From: Dryas octopetala | Taxonomy: Eukaryota; Streptophyta; Magnoliopsida; Rosales; Rosaceae | Length of the DNA stretch: 64,000 nucleotides | Direction: 5' to 3' | Assembly: GCA_963921425.1 (NCBI GenBank) | Contig: OY992832.1 | Location: forward strand, 14,230,335 to 14,294,334 | Part shown: one piece after another, positions 11,431-24,634 of the stretch | Layout: each line of letters begins with the position of its first letter | How positions within the stretch are numbered: the first letter of the stretch is position 1 | The notes under the pieces: generated by a model | Database searches by the model: none | What the model was told of the DNA's origin: nothing | Seen by the model: the letters and a program-made list of their open reading frames with translations, nothing else | Translations under genes and position numbers: made by a program

Positions 11431-14400
11431 TTACTCATCATCTTTGTACGGGTACTCCTCTGGAACTTGCTTCAGCAGTTTAACTTGCAACTCAAATGCA
11501 TCATCACCTCGAAGCATATCACGGATCCAAGTGATTTCAGTCTTCATCGATACCTGACAATGGAATCACCATTGCAAAACATCACTATAATGACAAGAGA
11601 ACGGGAACAAAACATGTGTGTGTGTGTGTGTGTGTGTGTGTCTGAGACATATAAGTAACTTTTTGCTTTCCACCACCCTCCAAACTTTTGAGGTTTTCTT
11701 AGAACCTCAATACCATACTCCCACCAGAAACTAACTTTTACACGAACCATGCAGATCCAATCAAGATACAGTCATAAAAGTCTTCTTAGATATCTATCAC
11801 AAGTGCATGAGGTAATAAACAATAGAAAAATAGAAAACTACTAAAACCTTTTCCCAATGTATTATATAAAAAAACAAGATTTTTTAGATATGATAGGGAC
11901 AAATCTTATCTATTTTAATTTATATTAGAAAGGTATAAAATAACTAATCTAAGTCTGAAGCAGTAAAAATTGATAAATGGTAGAATTATGTAAGCAATAA
12001 AGCTCCTGAGTTTGAAAAAAAATTATAAATTTTACTAGCAGAGAACTAGCTTTCACCGCTACAGGATCATGCAACTAATGAAAGACAATAAGATTGAAAT
12101 CAGTGGACAGTTACAATATTATCTGTGTCAACCACAATAAAAACAAATATCAATGAGGTATGTTCAAGTGTAAAAACTTGTCTTCTGTTATACCACTGTG
12201 GAAAAGAAATACAATAGAAGTCATATAAAGTGGGCATATGTCAAAGCAGTGCAGAAGAGGTTACAACTCACCATTTCTAAGGCACCTCTTACGACTCCAC
12301 TTAGGATGTTGCAGTAGTACAGACCTTGACAAGTATCTGGAAGCTCAACAAAGTCCACCAGAGGATTGTCCTCCAGAACAATACTGCAACATGTTCCATC
12401 AGCATCCCAATTCGTAACAGATGCAGTGACCCCCAAGAACATTTTAAAACCAATCTGTATAAAAGCACCAATAGAACCATTATGAACACAAACCTACTTC
12501 ATAACTTAATAGGGAAGGTGATAAAGTAAATACAATAAAAAAAATGAAGTTAATGTTTTAGATCTAGTAAAGCATGAAAAGCATGCAGCAAAAACTTAGT
12601 TCTGTAACTGTCCCATGAAAGGCAATACATGTATTCGCAAACCAAAGGGTTCCAAAATATAGTAAAATTACAACAAGGCAATGCAGTCCAGAGCAAGAGG
12701 CAAGAAAAACCCAGCCCTAAATCCATTTATCCAGCGCAACACAGTCCCAAATCCATAAAATCTTTTGGAAAAAAAAAAAAAAAAGCTAAATGCATTGCTT
12801 CACAAGATTGGAGGGTGTCCTAGATGGACTCGCCATTGGAAGTGTAAGGAATATCGGAGTGGGAGTAGTAATCCAAATAGTAGTTCTCATCGAATTCAAC
12901 CTAAAGCTATGGAGCTGATAAATAGTTTTTTTTTTTTTTTTTATAAACTTAACTGCCTCAAAAGGATGGTGAGTTGGCATGGATAGGTTTGGGCAATCTC
13001 CATAACCAAAGTCAGCATAAGTAAAATATATAGGGTTGGTTAAGAAGGGGTCAAATGAATACTTTCTGCAGTGTTCATTGCTGAAACATTTTCTGCACCA
13101 TCTATGCTGGACTTGAATATAAGTTGGGGATCAGAAATGAACCATCCTCTAGTACCAAGGGAGGGTGAAGTAAGAACTGTATAATATATAAACTACAATG
13201 CCTCGAATAAGTTCTTTTTTATGCCTACTAATATATTGCTTGCTTTGATTTCTTAATGATTATAAATTGGATATTGTTATCCCTAGTAATATGCTTTCAT
13301 GCATTATTGGTGGACAAGAATGCAGCACCCTGCATTTTGACATGGAAACAAAAAATAGCTAAAATTTAAACAAAGGGACGTGACTATTCTATCAATGCAT
13401 ATATACCAACTCTAATAACCATTAACTATGTATCTTATTCGTTGTTTTCACTGACAAACCTCCTCCGACACCCACAAGTAGGGGGAAAAAAAGAAAGAGT
13501 ACATTACATTTCCAGTAATGTTTAGTGAAAGATGATGATATCAATCAGTTGAATTTTGAAAATATTATGGGAAGTTCCAACTACCAAGCAACAGGTGATA
13601 AATGGAGTGAAATTTGTAACAGAGACCAATATCATATACAAAAGGAACAGTTTACCAGGTTTTAGAACAATTAAGAGTCACAGACAGGATATTTGTTTTT
13701 GAAATCAACCAGACGTCAATGACAAACCTTTGCAATTACTTCAGCTGTCTCTTTGAAGTCAACACATCTAGAAACATTAGATTTTGCTAGAAACTCATCA
13801 ATTAACCGAATCCCAATATTATAGCCCCTGAAATGCAATTAACTGGTCAGATGATGAGCTAAACTAAAAATTAAGCGTATATGAATAGTTACAGCTATTG
13901 GCCATCGAAGATGGCACATAGACAAAACAAAAAGTGTCATCGTTGCAACACATTTTCAGTTCAAATCAAGGATTGACACAAATTAACAGCCCAAAACAAA
14001 ACCACGCATCCAAGAAAAAAAAAAACTGGAAAACCACGTTTTCTCAATAAATAAGCACACACAATAATGTAAAAAATGCAACCAAACTTCTAAGAAACAC
14101 ATAATTCACACAAAAAATAGGAAATCAGCATAAAATTTGAATATAGAGAATTAAAAAGAAATTACATTTGATCAAGCTGCTTGTTAACCTCTTCAACCTC
14201 CTCAAGATCTGTGAGCAGCTGGCGCACGATCGCACCGTACGTTAACGTAAACAGCTCCGCATTCTACAACCAATTCAATTTTTAATGTTAAAGAGGAAAA
14301 GACGTAATTAAGCCATTTAAATCATGTTTGGATGCCGAGAAAATTTGCAAACCAATACAGGGGGAGTTGGGGTTTCGCTTACCACGCGTTCGACGTTGGC

Positions 14401-14439
14401 GAAGATTGCGTCACCGGATCGAGGGCCAACAGGAGGCAT
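11431..14439 (-). CDS. BET3: BET3 homologue, TRAPP complex subunit 3 (TRAPPC3)
   Basis: Five minus-strand exons join in frame: 14383-14439, 14166-14263, 13728-13827, 12272-12454 and 11431-11553. They give 186 aa, the family length. The start MPPVGPRSGDAIF and the run YGAIVRQLLTDLEEVEEVN are typical of Bet3. The conserved cysteine in SNVSRCVDF (about C73) matches the residue that sits in the hydrophobic channel and is acylated in mammalian Bet3. The C-terminus ends YPYKDDE. Bet3 is a core TRAPP subunit in tethering and Rab activation of vesicles at the Golgi. All splice junctions are canonical and the protein appears intact. The very compact exons sit in long AT-rich introns. Confidence 0.93.
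11614..11642. repeat. (TG)n microsatellite in BET3 intron 4
   Basis: About 13 TG dinucleotides in the intron between exons 11431-11553 and 12272-12454. Confidence 0.9.
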
Positions 14440-14640
14440 GGCGATCTGAGCTGAGACTGAGAACGACAGAGGTTTCTGTGTAAATTACAAAAAAATCACT
14501 CAATTTTTAGTTGTCGAGTTTCCAAAGTCACACACTCACACTGTGCACCTAAATTCTTAATTATGCAAATGTCCTATACCCCTATCCACCCTTTTGTTTT
14601 TGCTATTCTAATTTTAACCTTATGGTCGTTATGCAAATTA

Positions 14641-14825
14641 GTAATAAAACAATAATGCTATATTTATTATATTTTTATATCATATTTTTATACTATATTT
14701 TTTTTTTTGGGTTTTTTTTATTTATTTATTAGTATCTAATGTATGAATATTATGTAAATTGCCACATAAAGTGGTATAAAATTGTACTATAAAATTGTGA
14801 GATGTCTAGCACTACTGTAATAAAA
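14641..14825. mobile_element. MITE with 9-bp TSD (Mutator-like), 167 bp
   Basis: GTAATAAAA occurs at 14641-14649 and again at 14817-14825. The 14650-14816 insert has degenerate inverted ends: left CAATAATGCTA, right complement AGTAGTGCTA, followed by inverted AT-rich arms. A 9-bp duplication suits a Mutator-like origin. Confidence 0.7.
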
Positions 14826-15232
14826 AATCAACTAATTTTTTTTTTTTTAAAGGGTCCATTGAAAATACAACTTATTTTACTCTTTGTACCCATACTTCAT
14901 GCATCTAATACTACAAATTATGCACTCATCTTCTTCCACTAAAATTACTCTATCATATCTTTTGATGTAATAATGTATATGTCAGTTTTTTTAATTGTGG
15001 TAAATAAAATGAACACCAACATAGACCTAGATATAGGTGTATAAAATATTATCACATCATTTGATATCTAAATTTAAGACATAAATTTAGATCATTAACA
15101 ATGCTTCATATTTAAGCAAGTGTGTTCAAGGACAAATAATCCAGATTTTGAACATAAGGCAGATTAGAATGGGTTGGAGGTAGGATGGGGTAGGCTAAGA
15201 TGAGCTGGAGCAGGATAAGTTAGGGCCGATTA

Positions 15233-15417
15233 GAGGAAAAATTATTGGATGTAACCGATACACTGACACGTAATGTAAATAATTCAACATGTAAGGGTAT
15301 TATTGGACGATATATTTATATTAGTAGGATATAGTGTTAATAGAATTCACTTATATTATAACACGTTGGATTTGTTACATCACGTGACGGTGTATCGGTT
15401 ATACATAATAATTTCTC
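15233..15417. mobile_element. MITE copy A of a two-copy family
   Basis: The inverted ends share ACCGATACAC and CACGTNATGTAA over about 40 bp. The middle (GTAAGGGTATTATTGGACG onward) matches the reverse complement of the element at 32095-32275 at roughly 85% by eye. No target-site duplication was recognised here, so the borders are approximate. Confidence 0.7.
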
Positions 15418-15619
15418 GTCCCTAAGTGTGTTATTGCAAAATAAATGCTCAAATTGTTGTTATATAAATCTTTTAATATTTTTATCCTTCTCTTATGTCA
15501 AATAATTGTTCTATATGCATGTAGCTTACTTTGAGATTAATACAAATACCTCAAGTCAAATGAGCAAATCTGAACCCATCTTAGTTTCTCCAAACTATAT
15601 GTCGCCCACCTCGATACTA

Positions 15620-16068
15620 GGTTAGTTTGGTATTGTTGTGAGAAAAAACAGTTGTGAAGTAAAACAGCTGTAAAGTAAAGTCAACTGTAAAGTAAAGCAG
15701 TTGAGTTTTTAATAAACTATATTTTTAAAAGTGTTGTAAGTGCAAAAAACAGTATCAAGGTGTTTGGTAAATTTTAATGTAAAACTGTTGTGCCTATGTA
15801 TAATTACTAAAATGGATATGATGTTGAAAGTGTTTAAAATGAGGGATAACCCTTTGTCATTTTGAATAAAAATTGAGGGTATATTAGGCAACTCAAAAAA
15901 TTTATTAATGGGACCCACAACTTTTATTCACAACAATTTTGACTTTTCAAAACTCTAACGAGTAACCTAGAATTATGAGACACTACAATATTTACTTTTA
16001 TTATCAAAGACCTAAAATTGTCATTCACAACAATTTTTAGTTGTTCAACTACATTTCTAAACAGGCCC
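15620..16068. mobile_element. Degenerate hAT-like MITE
   Basis: The left end GGTTAGTTTGGTATTG pairs imperfectly with the right end, whose complement is GGGCCTGTTTAGAAATG. Internal inverted ACAACAATTTT-type segments support a foldback. I could not confirm a duplication, so the borders are tentative. Confidence 0.4.
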
Positions 16069-16103
16069 AATAAATAGGCTCGAAAGGCAGGATGTGCCCG
16101 TTT

Positions 16104-16513
16104 TTATGATGGGTGGGGACAAAGTTGATCGTGTGTGAAGGTTGAGTAAACAAAGTTCAAGTAATTATGTACCTCGGTCCTTAGATATGGTTTGCTCAAC
16201 TCTATCAGTACAGGTGTTGCTTTATCCAAACTCCGAGGCCCAACTGAGGTAAAAAGCTGCTTAAAATATCTCAAGAAACCACTGTGGATATCTTCTTCTT
16301 TCTGTAACCAATCCCCATTCAAATCCCTAAGAAAACTAGAGAGGGTCCAGAGGGACTATGCATCTTTCTCATGTCCCTTAAGGACTGAACTGTCAGGCCA
16401 GTCCCAACAGACCCTGACAGTTCCAACTTAGAATTCATTTTTTGAGTTCGATTGATTACTTGCTTCGTCATAGAGAAATTTGATGTCTGCTTTCGCTTCA
16501 GAATTTTGATCAA
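16104..16513 (-). pseudogene. LINE (non-LTR retrotransposon) ORF2 fragment
   Basis: The minus-strand frame at 16104-16322 contains GDWLQKEEDIHSGFLRYF followed by KQLFTS. This matches the plant LINE pattern just upstream of the reverse-transcriptase domain (G-x-W, then F-x-x-Y-F-x-x-L-F-x-S). A second frame at 16319-16513 may be the adjoining upstream part after a frameshift. No intact RT motif remains. Confidence 0.55.
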
Positions 16514-17660
16514 CTGTAGAAGGGCCTATAACTTCTTATGACACGAAATTGACAACCTTGAAAAGATGTTATGCATGAAACTCTCACTCTCCCAACAAGT
16601 TGTGGCTACATTATTTGGGATCAGGCAGTACTCCTCTCTCATATTTCGAAACAAATTATGTTTAATTCTATCTATCTAAACAAGATATTTTGTTTAATTA
16701 TAATATTGACCCTACAGGTGGGTGTAAATAGTAAAGAGTACAAAATATTCTACATATTCTATGAGTGCTTCTATTTCTAACCTACCAATTTTGCTCTCCT
16801 CATCCACTATATAAAACCTCTTTCATTTTCTTGCGCAGAATATATAAATTACCTTACAAAAGATTTGGCAATGCACAAAATTATTTTAAAAGACAACATT
16901 CAAAAGAAAACACAAAACAAACAAAATTAGAGCCTTCTGCCTTTGCCAAGGTCTCAAAGGCTAGCTTAAATGAGGCAATGATGTTGACCTCCGGTGAGGC
17001 TAGCCTCCTCTTTTGCACTGGAGGAGGCTCAGAATGGGTGGCCGCTATGCACGGTGGCGACAATGATGGTCCATGCCGTCATCTAAGTTCTAACTAACAA
17101 AATATAATTAGGGTGAGAAGTATTTGTATTCTATAAATATTGATAGGTGAGTTGAATGAATTGAATTATTTTTTCAAAAAATTTTAGGTGGATATTGGAA
17201 AAGTAAGCGGGTGGAGTGAGAAGCAAGGTACATTATTTTTTTTCTAGACCTAATGTTAGTTGTTTTTCCTTTTAATCTCTGGCCAATTGTTTTTGCAAAT
17301 CTATTGCACTTTATGTTGGAAAGTGACTCCAATTAATTAACCAAAATAATAAAATTAAAAAAAATTATTTTATACTGAAACAACAACTTACAATTTCTGT
17401 TTAGGATACAACCAAATATTACAGATATCAAATAACAAATTAATTCTGTTGGTGTTGATCGTGCTCCTCCAAATGCCCCAAGTTTGCTAGAAACAATGTG
17501 TCCTAACTTTAGCAATTATTGGAAAGTTATATAAATATATTATATGACAAAAAAGTCATTTATGTATGGTTGCAATATTTAATCAAACTCTAAAGTAGGA
17601 AAATTGACTCAAAACACCTTCTAAAAAGCCAACTCTTCATCTTATGCTCCATTTCAAAAT

Positions 17661-17670
17661 CTATAAAATA
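17661..17670 (+). promoter_or_regulatory. TATA box of first 2S-albumin-like gene
   Basis: CTATAAAATA lies about 75-80 bp upstream of the ATG at 17743. The third family copy has a matching CTATAAAAT on the other strand. Confidence 0.6.
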
Positions 17671-17742
17671 CCCCATTACACTCTCATTATAACCTCACTC
17701 ACCAAGCCCTCACCTAAGTTGAGATCCAATAAATATATCACA

Positions 17743-18162
17743 ATGGCAAAGCTCACAACTCCATTAGCAACCTTCACAACCCTAATTTTCATGATTAGCA
17801 TTTTCACATATGGGGCTGCAGCAGTCACCACAAGTAAGGTGGATGATGAACCCATTTGGAATTGGACCTTTAGGCCCCATCTGCCACCACCAAAAAAAGA
17901 AAAAAACCCTTGCGAGCAACACCAAATCGAGGAAATCAAAGAGTGCGAGAAATTTGTTGTATTTCCATGCAGTACTAGTAAAGAGGAATGCATTCAAGTT
18001 CATGAGCATTGTTGTGATCAGCTCGGGGTATTGCCTGAGCAGTGTCGTTGTGTGGTGTTGGAGGAACTCGTCCAAAAGTACCACTTTATATTTAAACCGG
18101 GTTCGCTGGATGACACAATGCTATTACCCGCTAGTTGCCTTTTACCACCCTACCAATGCTAA
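17743..18162 (+). CDS. Secreted 2S-albumin-like (prolamin superfamily) cysteine-rich protein, copy 1
   Basis: A single exon of 139 aa. I chose the ATG at 17743 (MAKLTTPL) rather than an upstream in-frame start because it begins a clear signal peptide (about 1-26) and follows a TATA box by a normal distance. After a Pro-rich stretch (LPPPKKEK) comes a cysteine domain spaced C-10-C-7-C-6-C-6-CC-9-C-x-C-28-C-6-C. The CC and CxC pairs are the hallmark of the eight-cysteine fold of 2S albumins and lipid-transfer proteins. Here there are ten cysteines, with an extra pair before CC. The same arrangement recurs in the copy at 24635-25048. It could be a minor storage, defence or protease/amylase-inhibitor-type protein. 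The function is unknown. Confidence 0.8.
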   Translation: MAKLTTPLATFTTLIFMISIFTYGAAAVTTSKVDDEPIWNWTFRPHLPPPKKEKNPCEQHQIEEIKECEKFVVFPCSTSKEECIQVHEHCCDQLGVLPEQCRCVVLEELVQKYHFIFKPGSLDDTMLLPASCLLPPYQC

Positions 18163-19287
18163 TTAATAACTTAAAAGGACGTGCTTTTGTGAGAGGGAGT
18201 TGGAGGCAAGTATTGTTCACATACCTTATTATTCTTAATCACGTTTTTCTTACTCCCTGTTTAATGTAGAGGCTATTGTGTTGGGTGCATGCATGTGAAA
18301 TAATGATCATATCGATCATTTCATCTGTAACGAGAACATTGCTTATCTGTAACATTGCTATGGTTTTATCATAATAAATTTGCTCTAATAGAGTTGCTAC
18401 CTCTTTCAAAATAAAATATTAATAGCATTCGCAATCCTGTATCACATTCGCTTTGCGTCTCTCTCTTCCTCTCGATCTCTTCACTGCCATTGTCTTCTCG
18501 ATCAGCAAACACTATCCAATTTCTAAGATTTCTTGCCCGCCATGACCAACAAGCTTGGTGCAGATGGGCTAGGTGAGCTCTTTAATGGCTTCAGTTTGTT
18601 GAAGAAGACAAAATTAGTAAAACCAAAGCAATATGCATATTTTGTGTTCTAAATCTAATTAAATCTAATATGCATATTTTCTCAACCAAGAAAATCCAAT
18701 TTTTATGCTCCCAAGAAAATCACCATTAATGCCGTCAGCGCTGTTATATGCATCCATGTTCCCTAACAAAGGCGACTGCCCCCACCCCATATTATAAGGT
18801 GGTGAGCTTTACTGAAAACTTGGACCGTTTAGAAATAACAGCCATGCAATCACGAGTTAAAGAGGAAGAGCAGAACCAAATAAAACCTTCCACCTTAACT
18901 AAGAACTTGGGAAGTTACCATCACACTCACATATAATGTCATCAAAAATTATATTCGAACAGATGACAAAAATTCGTAGGTCATTTGAAACTCCAAATAA
19001 TGCAAAGCAACTATATCTTCAATCCAAACAATTCAAACAATCCAAAAAATCCAAACAGAGTAACGTGTATGTATATAAAACAAGCAGACCAGATGCAAAC
19101 AGAATAGAAGCAGAGCATATGCATAAAAAGCCTTTTTATTCATTATGTAAAGAGTAATATAAGATGAGCCATCCATCGGCTGTGTCAATAGTCTGAAACT
19201 ACAAAACCAAGTAAACTTAAACATTAAAGCCACTGCTCACATCTAAGACCAGGATGGATGGCACCACTAGCATCGATCGCTCAGAAT
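18163..19287. other. Intergenic region, 2S-albumin-like copy 1 to polyubiquitin
   Basis: This contains the 3'UTRs of two convergent genes. A C/T-rich stretch at about 18460-18540 followed by ATGACCAACAAG resembles a gene's 5' leader and first codons, but only 36 codons remain open and I recognise no product. Confidence 0.45.
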
Positions 19288-20779
<1,492 letters not shown>

Positions 20780-20896
20780 CTTGAGAGTGAGAGATGAGTT
20801 CTTTGAAGATTGAAAAGAGCTTCGAGTACTTGCTTGCTTCTCTTCTTTCTATCTGGATTTTGAGCGATATGAGAGGGTTTGGGGTTGGATGGGCTT

Positions 20897-20904
20897 CTTT
20901 TATA
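20897..20904 (-). promoter_or_regulatory. TATA box of polyubiquitin
   Basis: TATAAAAG on the minus strand. It would place the start of transcription near 20865-20870 and give a leader exon of about 85-90 nt ending at 20780. Confidence 0.7.
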
Positions 20905-20918
20905 GTAGCAATTGTGTG

Positions 20919-20927
20919 CCACGTGTC
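20919..20927 (-). promoter_or_regulatory. G-box/ABRE-like element upstream of polyubiquitin
   Basis: The palindrome CACGTG at 20920-20925 in the context CCACGTGTC lies just upstream of the TATA box. This is the core bound by plant bZIP and bHLH factors. Confidence 0.55.
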
Positions 20928-21239
20928 CCAATTAATTGCCTTTCCCTTGCATGCACGCCAAGTTTCTTTTCCTACCAAATTTTTATTTACCACAAAAAAA
21001 AGGGTTTTCTTTTCCAGCCATGCGCGCCAAGTTTAGGATTTTGGAATCTACAATAGTAGTAGTTTAAAAAAAAAAAACTGAAAATATGGATATTTTGAGC
21101 TTTATTAACTTTTTTTAAATGTCAATATTGGTTAGTAATATTTAATAATTACGTCAAATCCTGCAATGTTTGGGTGGTAAACAGCAAGTAGCAGGTAAGG
21201 TTTTTATTTTGTTAAACACATTGCGTTTACGATATTTAT

Positions 21240-21690
21240 GGTACACTTGCTTCAACACCACACAACGCACTTCTCAGGTAATTGCTTCAGTTGAAGGCAA
21301 CATTCTTGATGAATTTTTGGGTCGTCTAATTGGGTTTTGTATTCCTCTAGTTGGTAACTTGACCTTGGGGTTAGGGTCGGAGCCATAATTGTGGGCTGGG
21401 ATGGGCTACTGGGTTGGAGAGGTGAGTCGGCGTAGGCTTTTGAATTGTGTAAATTGACATGTAATTTGTTTGTTTTTAGTGAGCTCGATTGGGCTGTATT
21501 GGGCCAGCTGAGCCAACTTGTAGTTTCGCCACCAGTGACAAATATCTCGCATTGGCTAATTTTCTCCATCTGAAATGGCTTGCAATTATCTAAAAAAAAT
21601 TAATTGTCGTGATGGTAGCCTCTCACAAGTGGAAACACTAATGAAAAGTAAGGTTGTGAAGGTTACTAGTGAGGCTTTAAGCTTTGCCAT
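21240..21690 (-). pseudogene. Broken 2S-albumin-like gene, copy 2
   Basis: The minus strand begins at about 21690 with a signal peptide (MAKLKASLVTFTTLLF) closely matching copy 1, but this frame stops after about 34 codons. The cysteine domain resumes in another frame (NCKPFQ, SQCEIFV). It is interrupted by about 150-200 bp of unrelated sequence, continues with HQECCLQLKQLPEKC, and then loses frame by an apparent single-base deletion at the CxC codons, leading to a stop. So there are at least two frame disruptions plus an insertion. It sits between polyubiquitin and copy 3, in the same orientation as copy 3. Confidence 0.75.
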
Positions 21691-21917
21691 TCTGGTTGGA
21701 TCTTCATTTAAATGGTAATTAAACTGGTATATATAAGGACTAGGCGGGCGAGGTTGTGAGAATGTTGATGGTAATTTATAGGCTGTAAAAAATAAAGGAG
21801 GAAAAGAAGAGGGGTTGGCTTTTACAATGTGGTAGAGTTAATTTCTTACTTAAATTTCAATTAAATATTGCAACCAGGCATGCAATTGTTTTCTTTATAT
21901 ATATATATATATATATA

Positions 21918-22318
21918 CAGGTTCCTTCTGTTGAGGTATACCTCAACTTATTTATGTTGAGGTATACCCTATTGGAGCCCACACGAGTCGTTTTGTGTCA
22001 ATCCGAACCATTCATTTTTTACATCTCCATTGATAGATCATCCTTGCAAAAAATTAGCCAAATCGGAAATCATTTGCCTATCTAACTTTGATCAAATAAA
22101 TGGACGAACCAAATATTTTCGATGAAACCGTCCATTTGTTTTATCAAAGTTAGATAGACAAATGATTTCGGATTTGGCTAATATTTTGCAAGGATGATCT
22201 ATCAATGAAGATGATCATTGCGAACGGTTCGGATCGCCACAAAACGACTCGTGTGGGCCCCAACAAGGTCATACCTCAACATAAATAAGTTGAGGTATAC
22301 CTCAACAGAAGGAGCCTG
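21918..22318. mobile_element. Palindromic MITE of about 400 bp flanked by TA
   Basis: Almost the whole element is one inverted repeat. The left end CAGGTTCCTTCTGTTGAGG matches the complement of the right end (CAGGCTCCTTCTGTTGAGG), and matching arms continue through GGTATACCTCAAC, ACGAGTCGTTTTGTG and TTATCAAAGTTAGATA towards a centre near 22115. Flanking TA repeats prevent certainty about the duplication. A TA target would suit Tc1/mariner-type MITEs. Confidence 0.75.
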
Positions 22319-23509
22319 TATATATATATACACTAGTTTTTAAGAATTCAAAAGGTTAGTAAACAATTAAACATTGTCACTTAATTTTTTTTAATTATTT
22401 ATTTTTCTGGTAAATAAATTGGAGCGATCACTATCTCAGACAGATGTGTAAAACATTATTTTTTGGTTAATAATGACATACAACGAGATTGTTTTATTTT
22501 TAATCGATTCATAAGTTATTGTGGGGAAAGTTAAACAAATTAAAAGATTTTCTATATATGTGATCCTAAGTTCCTAACGATTAAATGTAAAAAAAAAAAA
22601 AAAGGTCCTAGAAAATAAAAAGAGTAAATAACGCTAAAGTCTTCTACGTACTTTCACGGAAAATATGCTTCTCCTATAAAAAAAAAAGAAGTGGATTAAG
22701 ATAAGCATCATGAACTTTAATTTTTAATTTAATTTGATTTTAGGATAAATAACTAATAAAGACAAATTGGAAGGGTTCATGTACAAAACATGCCAACACC
22801 CGAAAAAGGGATTGACCTGGTCTACTTTTAATTGTTTGGATTGATTTGCATCTTGACGGGAGTGTAATTGGAGACGTAGCTTTTAAATGTTGGTTAGTGG
22901 TTTTTTTATTTTTTGATCATTCTTATTCTATAGTATTGTCTCATGATTAGGATAGGTTTTTTTTTTTTTTTTTTTAAATGCAAAAAAGCAATTAAATAAA
23001 AAAAAATTGGCCATATAATTGTTATCAAATAAACAAACAGTGAATCTAACTATTATCAAAATCGTATATTTATTTGATAACAATTACATGACCAAACAAT
23101 TTTTGATTTGGTTGATAATTTGTAGAAATGATTTTAAAATAATGATGTAGGTTCTGAATTATGAAATTACACTGCAAAATGAGAATAATAAGAAAAAATA
23201 TCGAAACACAAAAAAACAAGATAGCTATATTTCTCTGGTTACAATATATCCACAAATCACATTTAAACAATAGTCACTTATATATAGTTTTTTGTTACAT
23301 CTTTGCACACCACTGTAAGAAATTAAACATAAAAGTCTTCACTGTGACTATGAAGAGAAAGTCTTATTAGAATGGGGCATATATGTCTAATATCATCCTC
23401 ATCATGTGATACATATATTATATGTACTTGTGAGAGAAATGATATGTATAAGAAGTTCCTACTCTAAAAATTTTAGGTTGAAGGAGTATTAATTTTAACT
23501 CATCAACTA

Positions 23510-23605
23510 ATTATTAGTCTAGTGGTATAATTTATTTCTCTAATACTGAAAAAGGTCTTAAGTTCAAATCTCCACTCCCTTAATAAAAAAGAAAAAAGAA
23601 AAAGA
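23510..23605 (+). mobile_element. tRNA-derived SINE-like sequence
   Basis: An internal Pol III promoter pair is visible: box A TAGTCTAGTGG at 23515-23525 and box B GTTCAAATC at 23562-23570, followed by an A-rich tail (TAATAAAAAAGAAAAAAG). The rest does not fold as a normal tRNA, so I call it a SINE head rather than a tRNA gene. A decayed relative with the same box B lies at 23978-23986. Confidence 0.5.
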
Positions 23606-24634
23606 GTATTTTAAGTTAAATATAGCCATATTGTTTAGGCATGTATTTTTCGTTACCTATATATAATTTATACATGTATGTATTGAATATATAAAACCTT
23701 GTTGTTTCCATTGATTTTTTCTAAGTTGAATTGTCTAGAAACATATATATTTTATATATTTGTCTTGTTTTGTATAAAAGAGAAAAGAAAATTCTAACTC
23801 CAGTTTTGGTGTAAATTGTGAAGGTAAATGCTCGCTATTATTAGAGCTACAAGCCTTTTCATTGTTCGGGATATTATTCATTATATACGGAAATCACGAT
23901 TATTTTTTATTTCTTATAATATTGAAATCAAACATGAGTCATGAGATATAAGTCAACTATGTTGAAAGAATTCCTAAGTTCAAATCTCCATTCCCAAATC
24001 AAAAATTTCCAAAGAATGAAAATTTTTAATCAACATTTTTGTACAATGGATGATTTTTCATTATAAATTGAGGTTATATTGTAATGTTTTATACACACAT
24101 GTATGCAAGATATAACCCCTTTCTTCAGCATTGCTACGCCACCATGGTTTTCTATCCCTTTTGTTAATTGATGCTCACAAATCGATTTAACCAATCATGC
24201 AAGCAGTAAAAATAACAAATTAATCATAGGACACACGTAATATAGCATAGTTCACTTAAGTTAGACTAAATTCACATAATTTTGAGATTTTCACTAATCA
24301 ATCAAAGATTACAATATACAACAAGAAAGGCATATGAGCCTTATGAGAATGTGAATCCAAGACTCTTTCTAAAGAGACGAAGGGTATTATAAAGCCTTAT
24401 TTATAATAGTGAAGAGGGTCCTCCCTTTCCAATTCATACATACTAATTCTACGCCCAATATGGCACAAATACCTCTTTTGAGTTTTGGCTTGAAAACAAA
24501 AAAGATAAAGAAAAGCAAAAGAGCACGTGGACCACCAATTAAGAGACAACAAGAGCATCGTCAATCTTTTTTTTTTTTTTTGGGTCCTTGAGCATCATTG
24601 ATCTAATTAATTACATGCACCACTGCATATTGAC

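Larger units (their letters stand above)
14440..17742. other. Repeat-bearing intergenic region, BET3 to first 2S-albumin-like gene
   Basis: This region holds the BET3 promoter at the left and several transposon relics, listed separately: MITEs at 14650-14816, 15233-15417 and 15620-16068, and a LINE fragment at 16104-16513. An open frame at 16765-17097 (110 aa) resembles nothing I know, and I do not call it a gene. Confidence 0.5.
21691..24634. other. AT-rich intergenic region with foldback element and SINE-like sequence
   Basis: Apart from the listed palindromic element and the tRNA-like repeats, I see AT-rich sequence with long A and T runs. Small inverted segments at 23007-23090 (ATTGTTATCAAATAAA and its complement) look like another decayed MITE. 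No gene was seen. Confidence 0.5.

Noticed and set aside
16765..17097. 110-codon open frame near the first 2S-albumin-like gene
   Set aside because: The start lies in AT-rich repeat-like DNA, the composition shifts along its length, and no homology is recognised.
23510..23605. A genuine tRNA gene
   Set aside because: Box A and box B are present but I could not fold acceptor and anticodon stems, and an A-rich tail follows; a SINE is more likely.
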